Shown here: one piece after another, positions 40,347 through 52,380 of the stretch | Layout: the number at the start of each line of letters is the position of its first letter | Position numbering within the stretch: position 1 is the stretch's first letter | Program-made: the position numbers and the translations under genes | Assembly (NCBI GenBank): GCA_021904315.1 | Contig: CM038913.1 | Location: forward strand, 10,183,958 to 10,247,957 | Source: Sphagnum magellanicum | Taxonomy: Eukaryota > Streptophyta > Sphagnopsida > Sphagnales > Sphagnaceae | Direction of reading: 5' to 3' | DNA length: 64,000 bases | The notes under the pieces: model-generated | Seen by the model: only the letters and a program-made list of their open reading frames with translations | What the model was told of the DNA's origin: nothing | The model's database searches: none

Positions 40347-40377
40347 GTTGTTGTTGTTGTTGTTGTTGTTGTTGTTG
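40347..40377 (+). repeat. (GTT)n microsatellite
   Basis: About ten GTT units lie upstream of the OPT gene. Confidence 0.9.
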
Positions 40378-40839
40378 ATGATTTGATTTTTTCCTAATTT
40401 TATTTCGCTTACATGCAGCAGCTGTGGCCATGTACCTATTTTCAAGAGCTTCGTGTGTGTGTGTGTTTTACTTTGTTCGGCGTCGAATTGTTGAAGTCTT
40501 TATAGTGGTGTTTAGGAGATTGTTGTAAGTGGAATAGCAGCAGAAGAGGAGGTCCATATGAGAGGTTTGGGATTTGTTGTAAGGCGGATTTGGATTGATC
40601 ATCCGATCATTTGGAGAATTGCAAGAGAAAAAGAATCAGAGTATACACCTGAGGGCTGAGACAAAGACTCCAGAAGAGTGGCTTACAAGTTACAACACAA
40701 ACAGCAAACGTTGGTGTGAGGGACGGCGGGTGAGAGGGTTAATAATATTTAGGAAGACACAAAAGAAATTCGGTCCCGGGGTTCCTCCTCCGCTGCATGC
40801 ATGCATAATTTGGTGTTCTCGGAGGAATTTGTGGGAATC

Positions 40840-41170
40840 ATGGCCCCGCATCAAGAGGAGCCGCCTCCGCCTCCTGGTATCATGAGTCCGGAGGCATCTG
40901 GAGTTCTTTTGCAAGTTTTTCACGATGTCGAGGTTCATGATCATGACGGTATTCCCATGACTCTTGTAGGTATGTATCTACATTCACTGTGCTCGTTGAT
41001 TTCCCTTTTTTGGCAACAAAAAGATAATCAAGAAATCTTCCACCACTCTTGATGCCATGTGCGGGCGTGCGCGTGTGCGTTTTCTTTTGTGGTAATAGTG
41101 CTGGTTGTAAAATTAGGGGAAAAACAGGGAGCGGTTATCGGTCGCAGTGTCTGCGAACACTCCTGTAGTA

Positions 41171-41211
<41 letters not shown>

Positions 41212-44200
41212 AGTATCCGACATAGGATTGTAACTGACGGCGGATGGAAGTCCAGCGTAACATGCAGAAGTCAGATCGCATGTGTGCTGGATTCCTAAGA
41301 GTCGAAGGAAATCGCAGATGTAGTCATAACGACGACGTTTCGTTGGACATTTGATCCTGTGAGGAACCAGGATACATGGCGGAAAAGCCGCGCTCGCTAT
41401 CATCGAGCGGCAGGCTGAGGACGATCCACGAGAGAGGACGATCCGGTTAAGTGTAGACGCGTTTGCTTATTCTAACCTCCTTTGTGCTCACTGCTACTAC
41501 AACAGAGACTCGCAACAGATGATCAAAGTAGTAGTTCCCGGCGCTGGTTTCTCTCCTCTTTTGTTCTTCTCAAGACTTGGACCTTTGTTCCTGATTAGTA
41601 AAGGCTTTGCTGCTGAGAGGGATGATGCTCTCTGTTTCTCTTTGATATGTAGTGTTTTGGTGGCCACACAGACACTGGAGCATATGCTTATATTGATGAT
41701 GCAAAGCTGAAGAAGAAGCATGGAGAAGAGCAGCTACAAGTGGATGATCAATCTCCTATTGAGGAAGTGGCACTCACGGTGGCCACCACCGATGATCCAA
41801 CTACTCCTGTGTACACATTCCGCATGTGGACACTCGGGGTTCTCTCGTGCTTGATTCTGGCATTCCTCAATCAATTCTTCTCCTATAGAACGGAGCCTCT
41901 CACAGTCACGGCAATCTCCGCTCAGATTGCGGCTCTGCCACTCGGCCGCCTCATGGCAGCGGTTCTTCCCACCACCAAGTTTACGGTTCCCTTTACCAAA
42001 TGGCAGTGGACCATGAATCCCGGACCCTTCAACATCAAGGAGCACGTTTTGATCACCATCTTTGCTAATGCTGGGGCGGGTGGTGCTTATGCCATTGGCA
42101 TTGTGACCATTGTGAAGGCATTCTACAAGAAGAAGATCACCTTCTTCGTTGGGTTGCTGATAACCATTACGACCCAGGCATGTACTACGCACTAATATTC
42201 TGTTGACAAAAACAGGAATGTATGCTGTGTTTGCTGCTTTGTGGATTCAGCATGTTTGGTGCGATTCTAGAGCTTTTTACACATGGTTTTTTCAAGAAAG
42301 ATATGGGTCCTTCTTGTTGCATTAATTAGAGGATGTGCATCACACATGCTGGGTGCTCCATTTTCATGATGTATGTCATTGTCATGAGCAACTATCATAC
42401 CTGTGGATTTTAAGGATTTCTCAAGGTCATCTGTGAGACGGACTACTGTGATATAGTTTGTTTTTTTCTTGAAATTGGACAAATTTTTGCATTCTTTAGA
42501 GAGAAATTCACATGTTCAGTTAAGTTTCTGGATTGATTTCAGTGTTTGTGTGGTGTTTGCAACTTTGCTGGAAAGTGTTCACTGAAGTGACATGTAGGTC
42601 AAGTTGCCATATGTCACTTGAAACAAGAAATCCAGTACATTTTGAGTTGCCAGAATATGGATTTGTATAGCCATCTCTAACACTTGAGTATGTTTCAAGT
42701 TGGCAGAAATTTGTACTTTGTGCATCCATATGTGGCACATTCTCTTCATGTCGTTCTGGGTGATGTTGTTTGTTGGCATGGCAGATGATTGGATATGGTT
42801 GGGCAGGAATCTTCCGTGGCTACTTGGTCAAGCCTGCTCAAATGTGGTGGCCTCAAAACTTGGTCCAAGTCTCCCTATTCAGGTACACTTTCTGATCATG
42901 TTTCAACATATTGTAGGGAGAAAGGAGAGAGACTTAATGAATGGATAGAGAGAGAGAAAGCAAGAATCAATGCAAATGGAGAATGTTTTTTGGTATAACA
43001 GCCTTTCTGGTACATTTCAACTGGAAATTATTTGCAATTGTACAGGACTCTCCATGAAACAGATCAGAGACCGAAGGGAGGGATGACTCGGACTCAGTTC
43101 TTCCTCATAGCACTCACATGTAGCTTTGCCTATTATGCCCTACCAGGCTACCTTTTTGCAATGCTTTCATCTCTGTCATGGGTTTGCTGGGCATGGCCAA
43201 ACTCAGTTACTGCTCAACAAATTGGGTCTGGATATAGGGGTCTAGGTGTGGGTGCAATTGCATTGGACTGGGCAGCCACTTCATCCTATCTTTTGAGCCC
43301 ACTTGCTACACCTTTCTTTGCCATAGCCAACATATTTGTTGGTTTCATCTTAGTCATGTATGTGATCACCCCCATTGCCTACTGGAACAATTTGTATGAT
43401 GCCAAGACATTTCCTGTGTTCTCTAGCAAATTTTTCCAAGCAAATGGGCAACAGTACAACATTAATCAGGTGATTGACAGCAAGTTCCAACTCAATGAGA
43501 CTGCATACGAGTCTTATGGTCACTTGCATCTCAGCACTTTCTTTGCATTCACCTATGGGGTTGGATTTGCAGCTCTTACTGCTACTCTCTCCCATGTCAC
43601 ACTCTACCACGGCTGGTACATTCCTCTGAACGTCCTCCTCTTTTGTTGCAAACTGAGTGTCAATATGAGTATATGTGTACTTATATCCCTCTGCCACCTA
43701 ATGATTAACAGTCAATTGAATTATTTTTTCTCACAAATGTACTACATTGTCTCAATGGAGAGCTAGTAATTTGGATGCATGCCAAGTCTAAATTTTGGTT
43801 CATACCATTGACAGGGAAATATGGCAGCGCAGCAAATCAGCTCTAAGTGAGAAGGCTGATGTGCATGCACGGTTGATGAAAAAATACAAGGAGGTGCCTC
43901 AGTATTGGTTCCTGGGCTTGCTTGCAGCCATGATTATCCTGTCTATTGCTGCTTGTGAGATCTATAATGAACAACTGCAACTGCGCTGGTGGGGTGTACT
44001 CCTTGCCTGCGGAGTGGCACTTTTCTTCACTCTACCTATTGGGATCATCACAGCAACAACTAATCAGGTGATTCGATGACTCTAGATTTCCTGCCACCAA
44101 AATTGTTCTTCTACTCAGTTCATCTTCTGTTCATATTAACCAATGGGTCAGGAGGGGTGAAAGGAGTAAGAGTATGGATGGGGAGTTGAGTGTACCACAA

Positions 44201-45567
44201 ATGTACATTCCCCAGTACTTTTGGGCCACAGAAACTTTTCCTTTTTAGGTCCCCAAGAGATGTAAAGTTCAATGGAAAAGTTTGCTTTGGCTTGTACCAC
44301 TTTGATCTGGGAGCTTTATGATGCAGTCTTGGCTGCCCTGAGGCAATCTATGATCTGTTCTGGTGGGATAAGATGCATTAAGTTACCAGTGCTGTGGGCT
44401 GCAGACACCAGGGCTGAATATCATAACTGAGTACATGATTGGATATATCTACCCAGGAAGACCTGTTGCTAATGTCTGCTTCAAAACCTATGGCTACATC
44501 AGTATGGCACAGGCTGTTTATTTTCTGGCTGATTTCAAGCTTGGGTAAGAATTTACTTTATAACAGAGTGCAACTTAGACACATTTGTCATATGTCTATT
44601 ATGTTAGATTATCTGCTTCATAAGTCATACAGTTCAGAAGGAAAAGTTGGAGGTCATGATAGTTCAACAGCAAACCATGGAGCTCAGGTTAGGATTCTGC
44701 GGAGATTCCATATTAATGGCATTTTAAAGGTTCATAACTCCATACTTTCTGGGCTGCTTTCAGGCACTATATGAAGATCCCACCTCATGCTATGTTTCAT
44801 GCTCAGGTAAGAACTTTGGGGTGCTTGGACCATTTGTCAGGAAGATTCACATTCTTGGCTTGGAATTTTTGTGCGATGTCTTCATTGACTTGTTTGGTGA
44901 TTTCATGTCCCTCAGAGTTTTGTCTCATATAGGTATCTGGTTTTATTTGCAGTTGATGGGAACAGTAATTGCTGCCATTGTGAATTTGGGTACTGCTTGG
45001 TGGTTGCTCACAACCATCACAAATATTTGTGAGCCAGATCTCCTTCCAGAGAACAGCCCTTGGACTTGTCCTTCAGACACAGTCTTTTTTGATGCATCAG
45101 TCATCTGGGGCCTCATAGGACCGAAGCGAATGTTTGGAAGTCTTGGAATTTACAGGGCAGTCAACTGGTTCTTCGTACTAGGAGCACTTGCTCCAGTGCC
45201 TTTTTGGGTGGCTCACAAGCTCTTCCCCAAGACAAAATGGCTTCTCTACATTAACACACCAATTCTGATTGGGGCAACTGGAATAATGCCACCTGCTACT
45301 GCTGTGAATTATACCTCTTGGTTTGTGGTTGGGTTTATCTTCAACTACATAATATTCAGGCATCGCAAGGCATGGTGGCAACGCTACAATTATGTGCTAT
45401 CTGCAGCTCTGGATGCTGGGCTTGCATTCATGGGAGTGTTGGTCTACTTTATACTCCAACTGGAGCACAAGTCAATCAACTGGTGGGGAGTAAACTTGGA
45501 CAATTGTCCACTGGCAGCATGTCCAACAGCCCCAGGGATCATTAGGACAGGCTGCCCTGTATTTTAG
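40840..45567 (+). CDS. OPT: Oligopeptide transporter, OPT family
   Basis: This is a multi-pass membrane protein of the proton-coupled oligopeptide transporter family, which moves small peptides and metal-peptide complexes across plant membranes. Eight exons give 784 residues (family usually 720-770): 40840-40969, 41672-42177, 42785-42882, 43046-43615, 43815-44067, 44405-44544, 44764-44806, 44953-45567. Seen are the family motif [11 protein letters not shown] (Asn-Pro-Gly at 159-161), [13 protein letters not shown] before the first membrane helix, [33 protein letters not shown], and KIPPH at 570-574 where many members have KIPPR. Many hydrophobic helices follow throughout. Intron 2 (42178-42784) starts with GC, not GT; the reading frame demands this. 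ATG at 40840 has a strong context; an in-frame ATG at 40801 would add 13 residues. The substrate cannot be told, and YSL proteins are excluded by the OPT-type motifs. Confidence 0.95.
41173..41209 (+). repeat. (CT)n microsatellite in OPT intron 1
   Basis: A CT run of about 37 bp in the first intron of the OPT gene. Non-coding. Confidence 0.95.
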
Positions 45568-46585
45568 AATCAGGTCTGGAGAAATAGCATAGCAATTACA
45601 GAAGTATTTGTAATGGTCCATTGGAACTTGCTTGTAGGCATTGACATGGGGTTACAATGGCTGGCCACTTCTTTTCATACTTTTCGGGTATTTGACATCA
45701 TTGGCGCATTCAGAATTAAAGCCAAGGGGACCTGCCTATCAATCTCAACACACATCAGTGACCTAGTCAAGGTTGCACCACTGATCATGTTGCAACTTTG
45801 GGTCTTGCTGATTGCTTCTGAAAGCAAGGAGGTATATGTCACAGCAGTTGCTTCAGTACACTTTTTGGTGGATGGGGCCTGGTCCAGGTATCAAATCACA
45901 TTGGTTTCCAGTAATGATTACACAGCTTGTATATATTACAATTTGTAGTATACAACTTGGTATCCCTTTTGTCAAGGAGGGAAAGGAGAATTTTCATGTA
46001 TCATACTGTACAGTCATTTCACCATAATATGAATAATATCTTTGGACTAACATGATTTTCTTTCATCTTATGTATATTGATTAATTGCCACATGAAATGT
46101 GAACTTTAACTACATATTAGGAATATTTTAGTGGGTGGAACTAAAGAAGCCCAAGAAGCCTCTTCCCTTACAGTTTCATTCTACATCCCGCTTTGCTTTG
46201 TAGGTTCAACTTTTTGTTTTGATGCTCCTTCCCATGATTTTTCAAATGCTAAGATTTTTGGTCTGTATCCTCACATCCTGAAATCATCCCTCCATTGAAG
46301 GAAGCCCATTTGCAAATCAAATTGTAACTTTGAGAGGATCTTTGGGAACATAAAAACCAAGACTGTGAAACCGATTTGGGAACATTGGCAGTTTTGGGGC
46401 TATTTGTTTGAAACCTTTGAAACCTTTGAAACTATTTGAATTGGAATGTGCCTTTAGGGATTTCAATAGGGATTAGTGTGTGTTGTTGTGTCCCTTAAGA
46501 CACCATCCCAACCCTACGGGCTTAAGCTATCACACGTGGATATACCATTGGTTAATTTAAGACTTTTTGGGGATTTCTTTAGGTC
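45568..46585 (+). other. 3' flank of OPT gene
   Basis: A likely 3' untranslated region and intergenic DNA. The frame at 45613-45948 has no recognisable domain and is probably chance. Confidence 0.4.
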
Positions 46586-48600
46586 ATCTAGGAATGTGAA
46601 TGGGACAAATTTGTGGAGGAGGGAACAAATGACCTGATTCATGTGAGGGAAATCCTAAACAACCATTTGTTGCAATTCTTGCCGGTGCAAAGTATGACAC
46701 CAAAATTGGGCCATTGAAGGCAAATGTACAAGAAAGTGCACAAGGTAATTCTCGTTGGGCTCGTATACAACACCTTCCTTTGTGCCAAATATGGTATCAT
46801 GATTGAAGGTGCGGAGGTAAAGCTTCTTTGCACAAGAAAATAATCTCAGTTCTGATGACAGATTTGCATGCAACATGTCCTGTTGGGTTTTTGACAGTGT
46901 TATTCGTGAGGTCATTTGTCTTCTACATAGTGTTGAAAACCTTCTTGGGAGTCTATGTATTGTATGGCAAAGAGTAAGGTGTGAGTGGTATGAATCTGCT
47001 GCACAAAGTAATGCAGGATTGAGATGTCAACTTGGGGAAAAAACCTGGTTGAGCACGATAAGGTAGAACAAAAGATTGTAGAGTGGCCATACCTGGTGGA
47101 GTCAGAAACACTTGAGGCATGAAGTGAAGGAAAGTATCACACAATCAGCATCCCCCCCGCCCCCACCCCTTCTGCTTATGGATAACCGACCTCCTGGACT
47201 TCCAAGGGATTGATCAACTCCGCATGTAGAACACACTCTAGAATGTTGGGTTGGTATGGAAGGTTATTTTCAAGCATGTTATGGCTGTTTAGACTGTAAT
47301 AATCATGGGGGCATGAAATGATTTAAGAGGCTTAAAAGCAGCACAGACCGGTCAATCATCATCCTTCTTGCATTTGTTCAATAGGATTGGCAAGTCATGA
47401 AACAAAACATTTGATGTGCATCCGTCACATCTAATCAGAATCTGTTTTCTTTTTGTGTGTGGACAGGGCTTCATCAAAGCGTATAAACTATATTGTTGAT
47501 GTGGATCCTTCTTCATTTGATGTTCATGGCGCATGTCATTGAGGCCATAGATTTATAAAAGACCAGTCATCTTTGTCAATGCTTGTGATGGGGCTTAATG
47601 ATAAATTAGAATCTGTAATTATTTTGTTAGTTAGATGTTATCATGTATTAAATACAGATATGATGTTTATATGTGTTAAATTTAAATCTTATGAATATTA
47701 ACTAACTAGTTATTAATCAATATGTTAATTCTTACTTAGTTAAGTAATTACTTGAGTTCCTAATTAGTGTTCCATATTTTAAAAAAGTGTTATGTTTAAC
47801 TACTTCAATTACTAGTAAAAACCACCTAGGTTATATAAAGAGATGAGTTTGAATCCTTTAATATTTTTGTTCATTTGTAATAATGTTTATAAAATTATCT
47901 TGTTATGTTTTGAATTTAAATCTATACATTGTATTTAGTTTGAACATGCATGCATAGGAATAATGAGATTCTTATGTACATGTGTTTTAGAAATGTATAC
48001 TTTGTACATGAATAGAGTTGTTTCACCTTTGCCTTCACATTCCACCTTATGCAAGGAAACAAAAACATTAAATCTCAAGTGCTTGATCCTAAGCTTTCCA
48101 TCCATCCATCTATTCTTCATCTTTCATCAATTCATCTCCAATCCATCCACTCATTTTTTATCCATCATCAATTCATTCTTCCATCCAACCACCCATCTTT
48201 CATTCATCCATCCTTCATCCTTCATCCATTCATGCATCTTTCATCCATGTATTGTTTTGTTAACAAGATAGGCTAGTCGATAGTGAACTTATAGTCGTTT
48301 AGGGTTATCCCTTGAACTCTTCTCTCCAACCCTTATGGCCCACTCACTATTGTTCCCTTAAAGCCTCCTGCAGAGGCAACAAATGTTGGTTGTTTTGTGA
48401 ATGTTGACAATTTGCATCCCTGGCTACATGAGAAAGCACTCAAAAGTACCAAGTACTATCTTTTTTCTGGAGGTGGCACAGTTCTGAAGGCAATAGAAGA
48501 TGGAGATCCCTTTGCTTTATCTACAGTGAAAGCCGACTTATTTGGTAAAAATGCACTGACAATTGGAGGCTGTATCATTTTGCTTGAGTTTGCATAGTTA
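46586..48600 (+). pseudogene. Phosphoglycerate-kinase-like pseudogene fragments
   Basis: Two separate stretches, in the right order for PGK, resemble its C-terminal domain. At about 46658-46840 the reading is PFVAILAGAKYDTKIGPLKA; after a one-base frame change it continues KVILVGLVYNTFLCAKYGI. Compare PFVAILGGAKVSDKIG...KVD.LLIGGGMAYTF in the family. At about 48445-48540 it reads YYLFSGGGTVLKAIEDGDP, then a VKA segment, like FSHVSTGGGASLE...GV.AL near the PGK C-terminus. Stops and frameshifts lie between and around these pieces, so no intact enzyme is encoded. Whether it derives from the standard glycolytic PGK or a divergent PGK-like gene is unclear; the second stretch is the weaker match. 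Confidence 0.45.
48098..48252 (+). repeat. CATC/ATTC-rich low-complexity tract
   Basis: Degenerate CATCCATC and TTCATC words over about 150 bp lie between the two PGK-like fragments. The open frames here are Ser/His/Ile/Phe-rich and non-coding. Confidence 0.8.
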
Positions 48601-49212
48601 GAATCAAACCTGCACCTTTTCCAACAAGGTTGAAATAGAATGGTTTGAAGTCTGCCCAGAAAACCCATTGCGGAAATGAACATCAATGACCTACGCGTCT
48701 TGCTTTCAACATACAAGATCATTGATGAAGGTACCGAATGCACTCTGCATTGCTTTACAAGAAGCCAATTCATGAGTTTACTTCAAAACTTTGGAATCAA
48801 GTACAATTTTACACTGGAAGTCAACTCTTCTGTTTTTTTTTTGTAAAAAGTACCACCATACTCACTACTCTTTTTGAGAGCACTAAGATGGTGGACCTCA
48901 CTATAACACAAATGCTCTCAAAAGACCCATAGATGACCATCAACCACTCTGTCCAAACTACCTTAAACAAAGGAAAGTATTGTATGACAGGCATAGAGGC
49001 AGGGCAGGTGGGGGTGTTTCTCCTAAATGCTCTGTAATAAAATACAAGAGGACTCCACAAGGAAGACGTATACCACAACATCCCAACAATCTACAATGAC
49101 ACTGTCACTGACAATATAATACAACCAGCCAACTTTACAGGTGAGATGCACTTGGCATAATGAGCCCAACTCTGATTAGATAGATGGCCTGATCTCTGTG
49201 GTTTCAAACAAA
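48601..49212 (-). other. 3' flank of the B-box gene
   Basis: No supported gene. It follows the B-box stop codon on the minus strand and may include its 3' untranslated region. Confidence 0.35.
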
Positions 49213-50881
49213 CTACCTTCCAGCCACTTGCAGTGCAGTAGATGGCAAGCTAGCAACAACACCAACACCATCATCACTGCTTGTTAATGTGGGCGCTTGC
49301 TCTCCATCACCCTGCAAATACCACACCATATGAGATTTCCAGCTTCAAAAAAAGAAAGTCATAAGTTAAAATTTCCTTCCATTCTCCCTTCCTTCATAGA
49401 GAATATACCAGGAAATCTTGATGTCCCAGCTTCATACAATTTCAACAGCTTCATGTTATCATACAATTGTTGCAAGTAATGCATTACTTTGTCAGGGAGA
49501 GATGCTTGAGACAGCAAGTGTCTGGGTTGAGCATTCAGGTCAATCATGCCTGATACAGTCTGGTTGTTCTCGAGCATCAGATGGTCCTTCTTATCACCAA
49601 CTACATTGCTACTCTTGTGTTCACCACTTGAATTGGCAATGATTATCGTCCCTGCTTGGAGTGTGTCATCATGATGATGGTGGTGATGGTGGTGGTGGTG
49701 GTGAATGATCTGTTGCTGCTGAGTTCTGTCACTATTGAAATCCCTTGCTTGTATATCAACAGCAATGCTCTCCTTTACTGTCAGTTTTCTTGTAGGATGC
49801 TGCAAGGCAAGCATTCCTATGAGCTTTGAGTGATGACATCAGTCTATATCCAGCCTGTTATGAAAGGGAGCAATGACATAAAATAGCTTTGGATTTCAAC
49901 TACAAAGAAAATATCTAACACAATATGTTAAACATTCACTGTCTACCCTATCACGATGAAAATTGTGATCAGTGATAGAAATTTAATGCAGGTATACAAT
50001 CTGGTCTGAATTTCACAACCCCCTGACTGGCTCTGTCTGCCTTCAGAAGAATGCAGGGAAAAATCCAGCAAACACTTCAAAGATACCTACTGTGCTAGTT
50101 CCAGCCAAACCAAATCAAACATGACAGGAGTGAGTGCAGTCATAACCTCATGAGTGTCACTCACAAAGTATCAGACCCAAACCTTCATCATGAACAGCAC
50201 TGACTAGCTACAATTACTCAACAATGACTTCAGAAGAATCAATTTGTGAACTCACTGCTATGTGGCAGATACATGCCCAGGAAGCCACAATATGTACATT
50301 ACATGCCCAACACACAAACTATTGTGTAAAGCCAGTTGATAGACAAGTCTCCCCAACAAACACAACTGTGAAACAAAAAGGAAAGAAGACTCTTGCCTCC
50401 ACTCTCTGGCCTGTCAAAAGGTACCGCTCATGTGACTTTTTCACCCCTACGTGCACATCCACATCGCACTGTAGACATAGGGATGCCCCATCAATCCCAC
50501 AGAAGAAAAAAGCTGCAACACAAGCAATAGTGTTGTCCATGGTGCATGTCAAATGGGGTCCCACCTTTGGAAGTGAATAAGCACAAACATACATTGAGTT
50601 TATAACAGAAAATCAGTTAACCTAAGCATCTTGTGCTTGCAGTATCCAGTGCAAAATATTCATGAACTTGAGAGAACCCTAATTGAAAAGTTTACATGCA
50701 GGGATTGCTGTCAGTTGTTCCCAAGGTCAAGCAAAAAACAAAAGTACCTGGAGCATTCTCACAGATGTCACAGTGAGGCACAGCTCTAGACTCTGCCAGC
50801 TCTAGCCGCATATGTCTGCTTGCTAACTTATTGCAGCCATGGACCTGTGCTTCCACTCGGTCAGTAATCAACCCAGCCCAC

Positions 50882-50918
<37 letters not shown>

Positions 50919-51500
50919 GGTGGATTCAATACCTGGCAAAGCTACCTCAAACATTCCTTCTTATATACTAGCTATAAGGACCTCACTAAAAAGTTGTTTG
51001 CCAAGAAAAGCACCTGCTCATTATAAAGCACAATGTAAAGTATACATGCACATTCCACAAAAGAAAAGCACAAACAAAACTCGAGGATTTCAGCCAATTT
51101 CTTTCTATGAGAAAAGACTTGTTAGTGGAAACCATATCTGAAGTGTGTGGCAAGAGACTCAAGCTTTGCCTCCTAACGCCCAAAAATGAGGACTTTGCAA
51201 AGGGAATTGGTCTGCAACTCCAGCAGCTAAACAGAACCATATCTCAAGAATGTTCCTTAGAAGACAACAATGGACAACATTTAAGACATCCACTGGCTCA
51301 TCTTATGAGATGAAGTAATAAGTTTTGAGTCCCACTCTATGGATCTTTGGCATGATCTTCTTCTACTTGGAATCTGATTGGAAAAGGGAGTAAGTATTCT
51401 GCGATACCTTCTCGTCACATCTGAGGCAGAGAGCCGCCTCATCTGCTGCACAGAACAAGCGAGCTGCTGCCGCCTCACACACATCACAAAGAATCTTCAT
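49213..51500 (-). CDS. BBX: Double B-box zinc-finger protein (BBX18/19 type)
   Basis: This is a nuclear regulator of the plant double B-box family, known in light, circadian and growth signalling, and acts through protein-protein contacts since no CCT domain is present. Five exons give 238 residues: 51500-51408, 50844-50748, 50512-50397, 49799-49488, 49311-49213. B-box 1 spans residues 1-42 (zinc ligands C5, C8, C17, D20, C25, C28, H33, H42). B-box 2 spans about 56-91 (CDICENAP; C56, C59, C68, D71, C76, C79, H84, H91). The MIDLN motif at 187-191 is shared with BBX18/19. An 11-residue poly-His run lies at 135-145. Exon 3 most likely ends GTGGAG with a GC donor (GCAAGA); a weaker GT donor six bases on would add Ala-Arg. 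Exon 5 rests on splice sites and phase only; without it the frame stops at 49359. Confidence 0.88.
50122..50235 (+). repeat. Short interspersed repeat in B-box gene intron 3
   Basis: It shares GAGTGAG, GTCATAACCT, ATGAGTGTCACTCACAAA, ACCTTCATCATGA, CACTGACTAGCTACAATTAC and GACTTCA with the copies in CCT4 intron 4 and RBM39 intron 7. Confidence 0.75.
50884..50916 (+). repeat. (CT)n microsatellite in B-box gene intron 1
   Basis: A CT run of about 33 bp lies 40 bp upstream (on the gene strand) of exon 2 and reads as GA on the coding strand. Confidence 0.95.
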
Positions 51501-52380
51501 GGTTGTTGTCTCCAGTCCAAAGACCTTCCTATATATATATCCCTGTGTATCTCTGCTCCAAGAAGTCGCGGGAAAGACCTCCTTTGCCGAATCTGGCGAG
51601 GGGCGGGTGATGATCAGAAACAGTTCTGAAAAAGACAACTACTATGGAAACGGTCACGCCATCGCAAGCTCAGATCTGTCCAGTGTCTAGCGTCTACCTC
51701 CGACTCCTGCTGGTGTGTTGTTCCCTTCTGTTGCTCTCTACTTTCTGCCGTCGTTCATCAGCACCTTTCCCATTATGCTAGGCGAGTTATGACTTGGGAC
51801 TCAAGCAATTGAGCTACCCTAACCTTGTCTTGGATCAAAGCAAATCACTTCCGTCTCCGACAAAAAATGCAGTCTTTGCGGACATTTCTACTCTCTCTTG
51901 AAGACTTTGCCCACTGAAATCGTGAAACCCTAAGCAATATAGCACAGCAATCTTGTCCTGGAAGCAGCAGCTCTTATGGGAAAAGAAGAGCGCAGCAAAA
52001 GACTGAAAACAAATCCCTTTCATTCATTCATTCATTATTGCAAAAACCCCCGTTTTGTCGTCGCCATCTGCCACCTGACGGGGTTTTCTCTGATGAGTGT
52101 GGGCAAAAATAACAATTTTGCATTTATCTGTGATGATTGTGGTGAAGAAAAAAACATGGAGTATAGTTAAGTTTTATTAATCAAATGCACCAATCTATCC
52201 AGAAGGGAAGGAAAGGGAGGAACACAAATTTGTTCAAAGTCGTCTGTTATTAGGTGGTAATCTTCCCCACCTTCTACAATACCAGTTTTGATGTTCATGA
52301 TTGGGGCTTGAGAAATTGTAAGCAAGTCATCTTGGATGTGAGAATTTCTTGTCAGTGGCCCAAATACCCAATATTTGGTA
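51501..52380 (-). promoter_or_regulatory. 5' region of the B-box gene
   Basis: Upstream leader and promoter of the minus-strand B-box gene. A TATATATAT run sits at about 51531-51539, only about 30-40 bp from the start codon, so it is probably in the leader. No specific light-response element was assigned with confidence. Confidence 0.4.

Noticed and set aside
41734-42192. 152-codon minus-strand ORF
   Set aside because: Antisense shadow of OPT exon 2, whose plus frame has clear family motifs.
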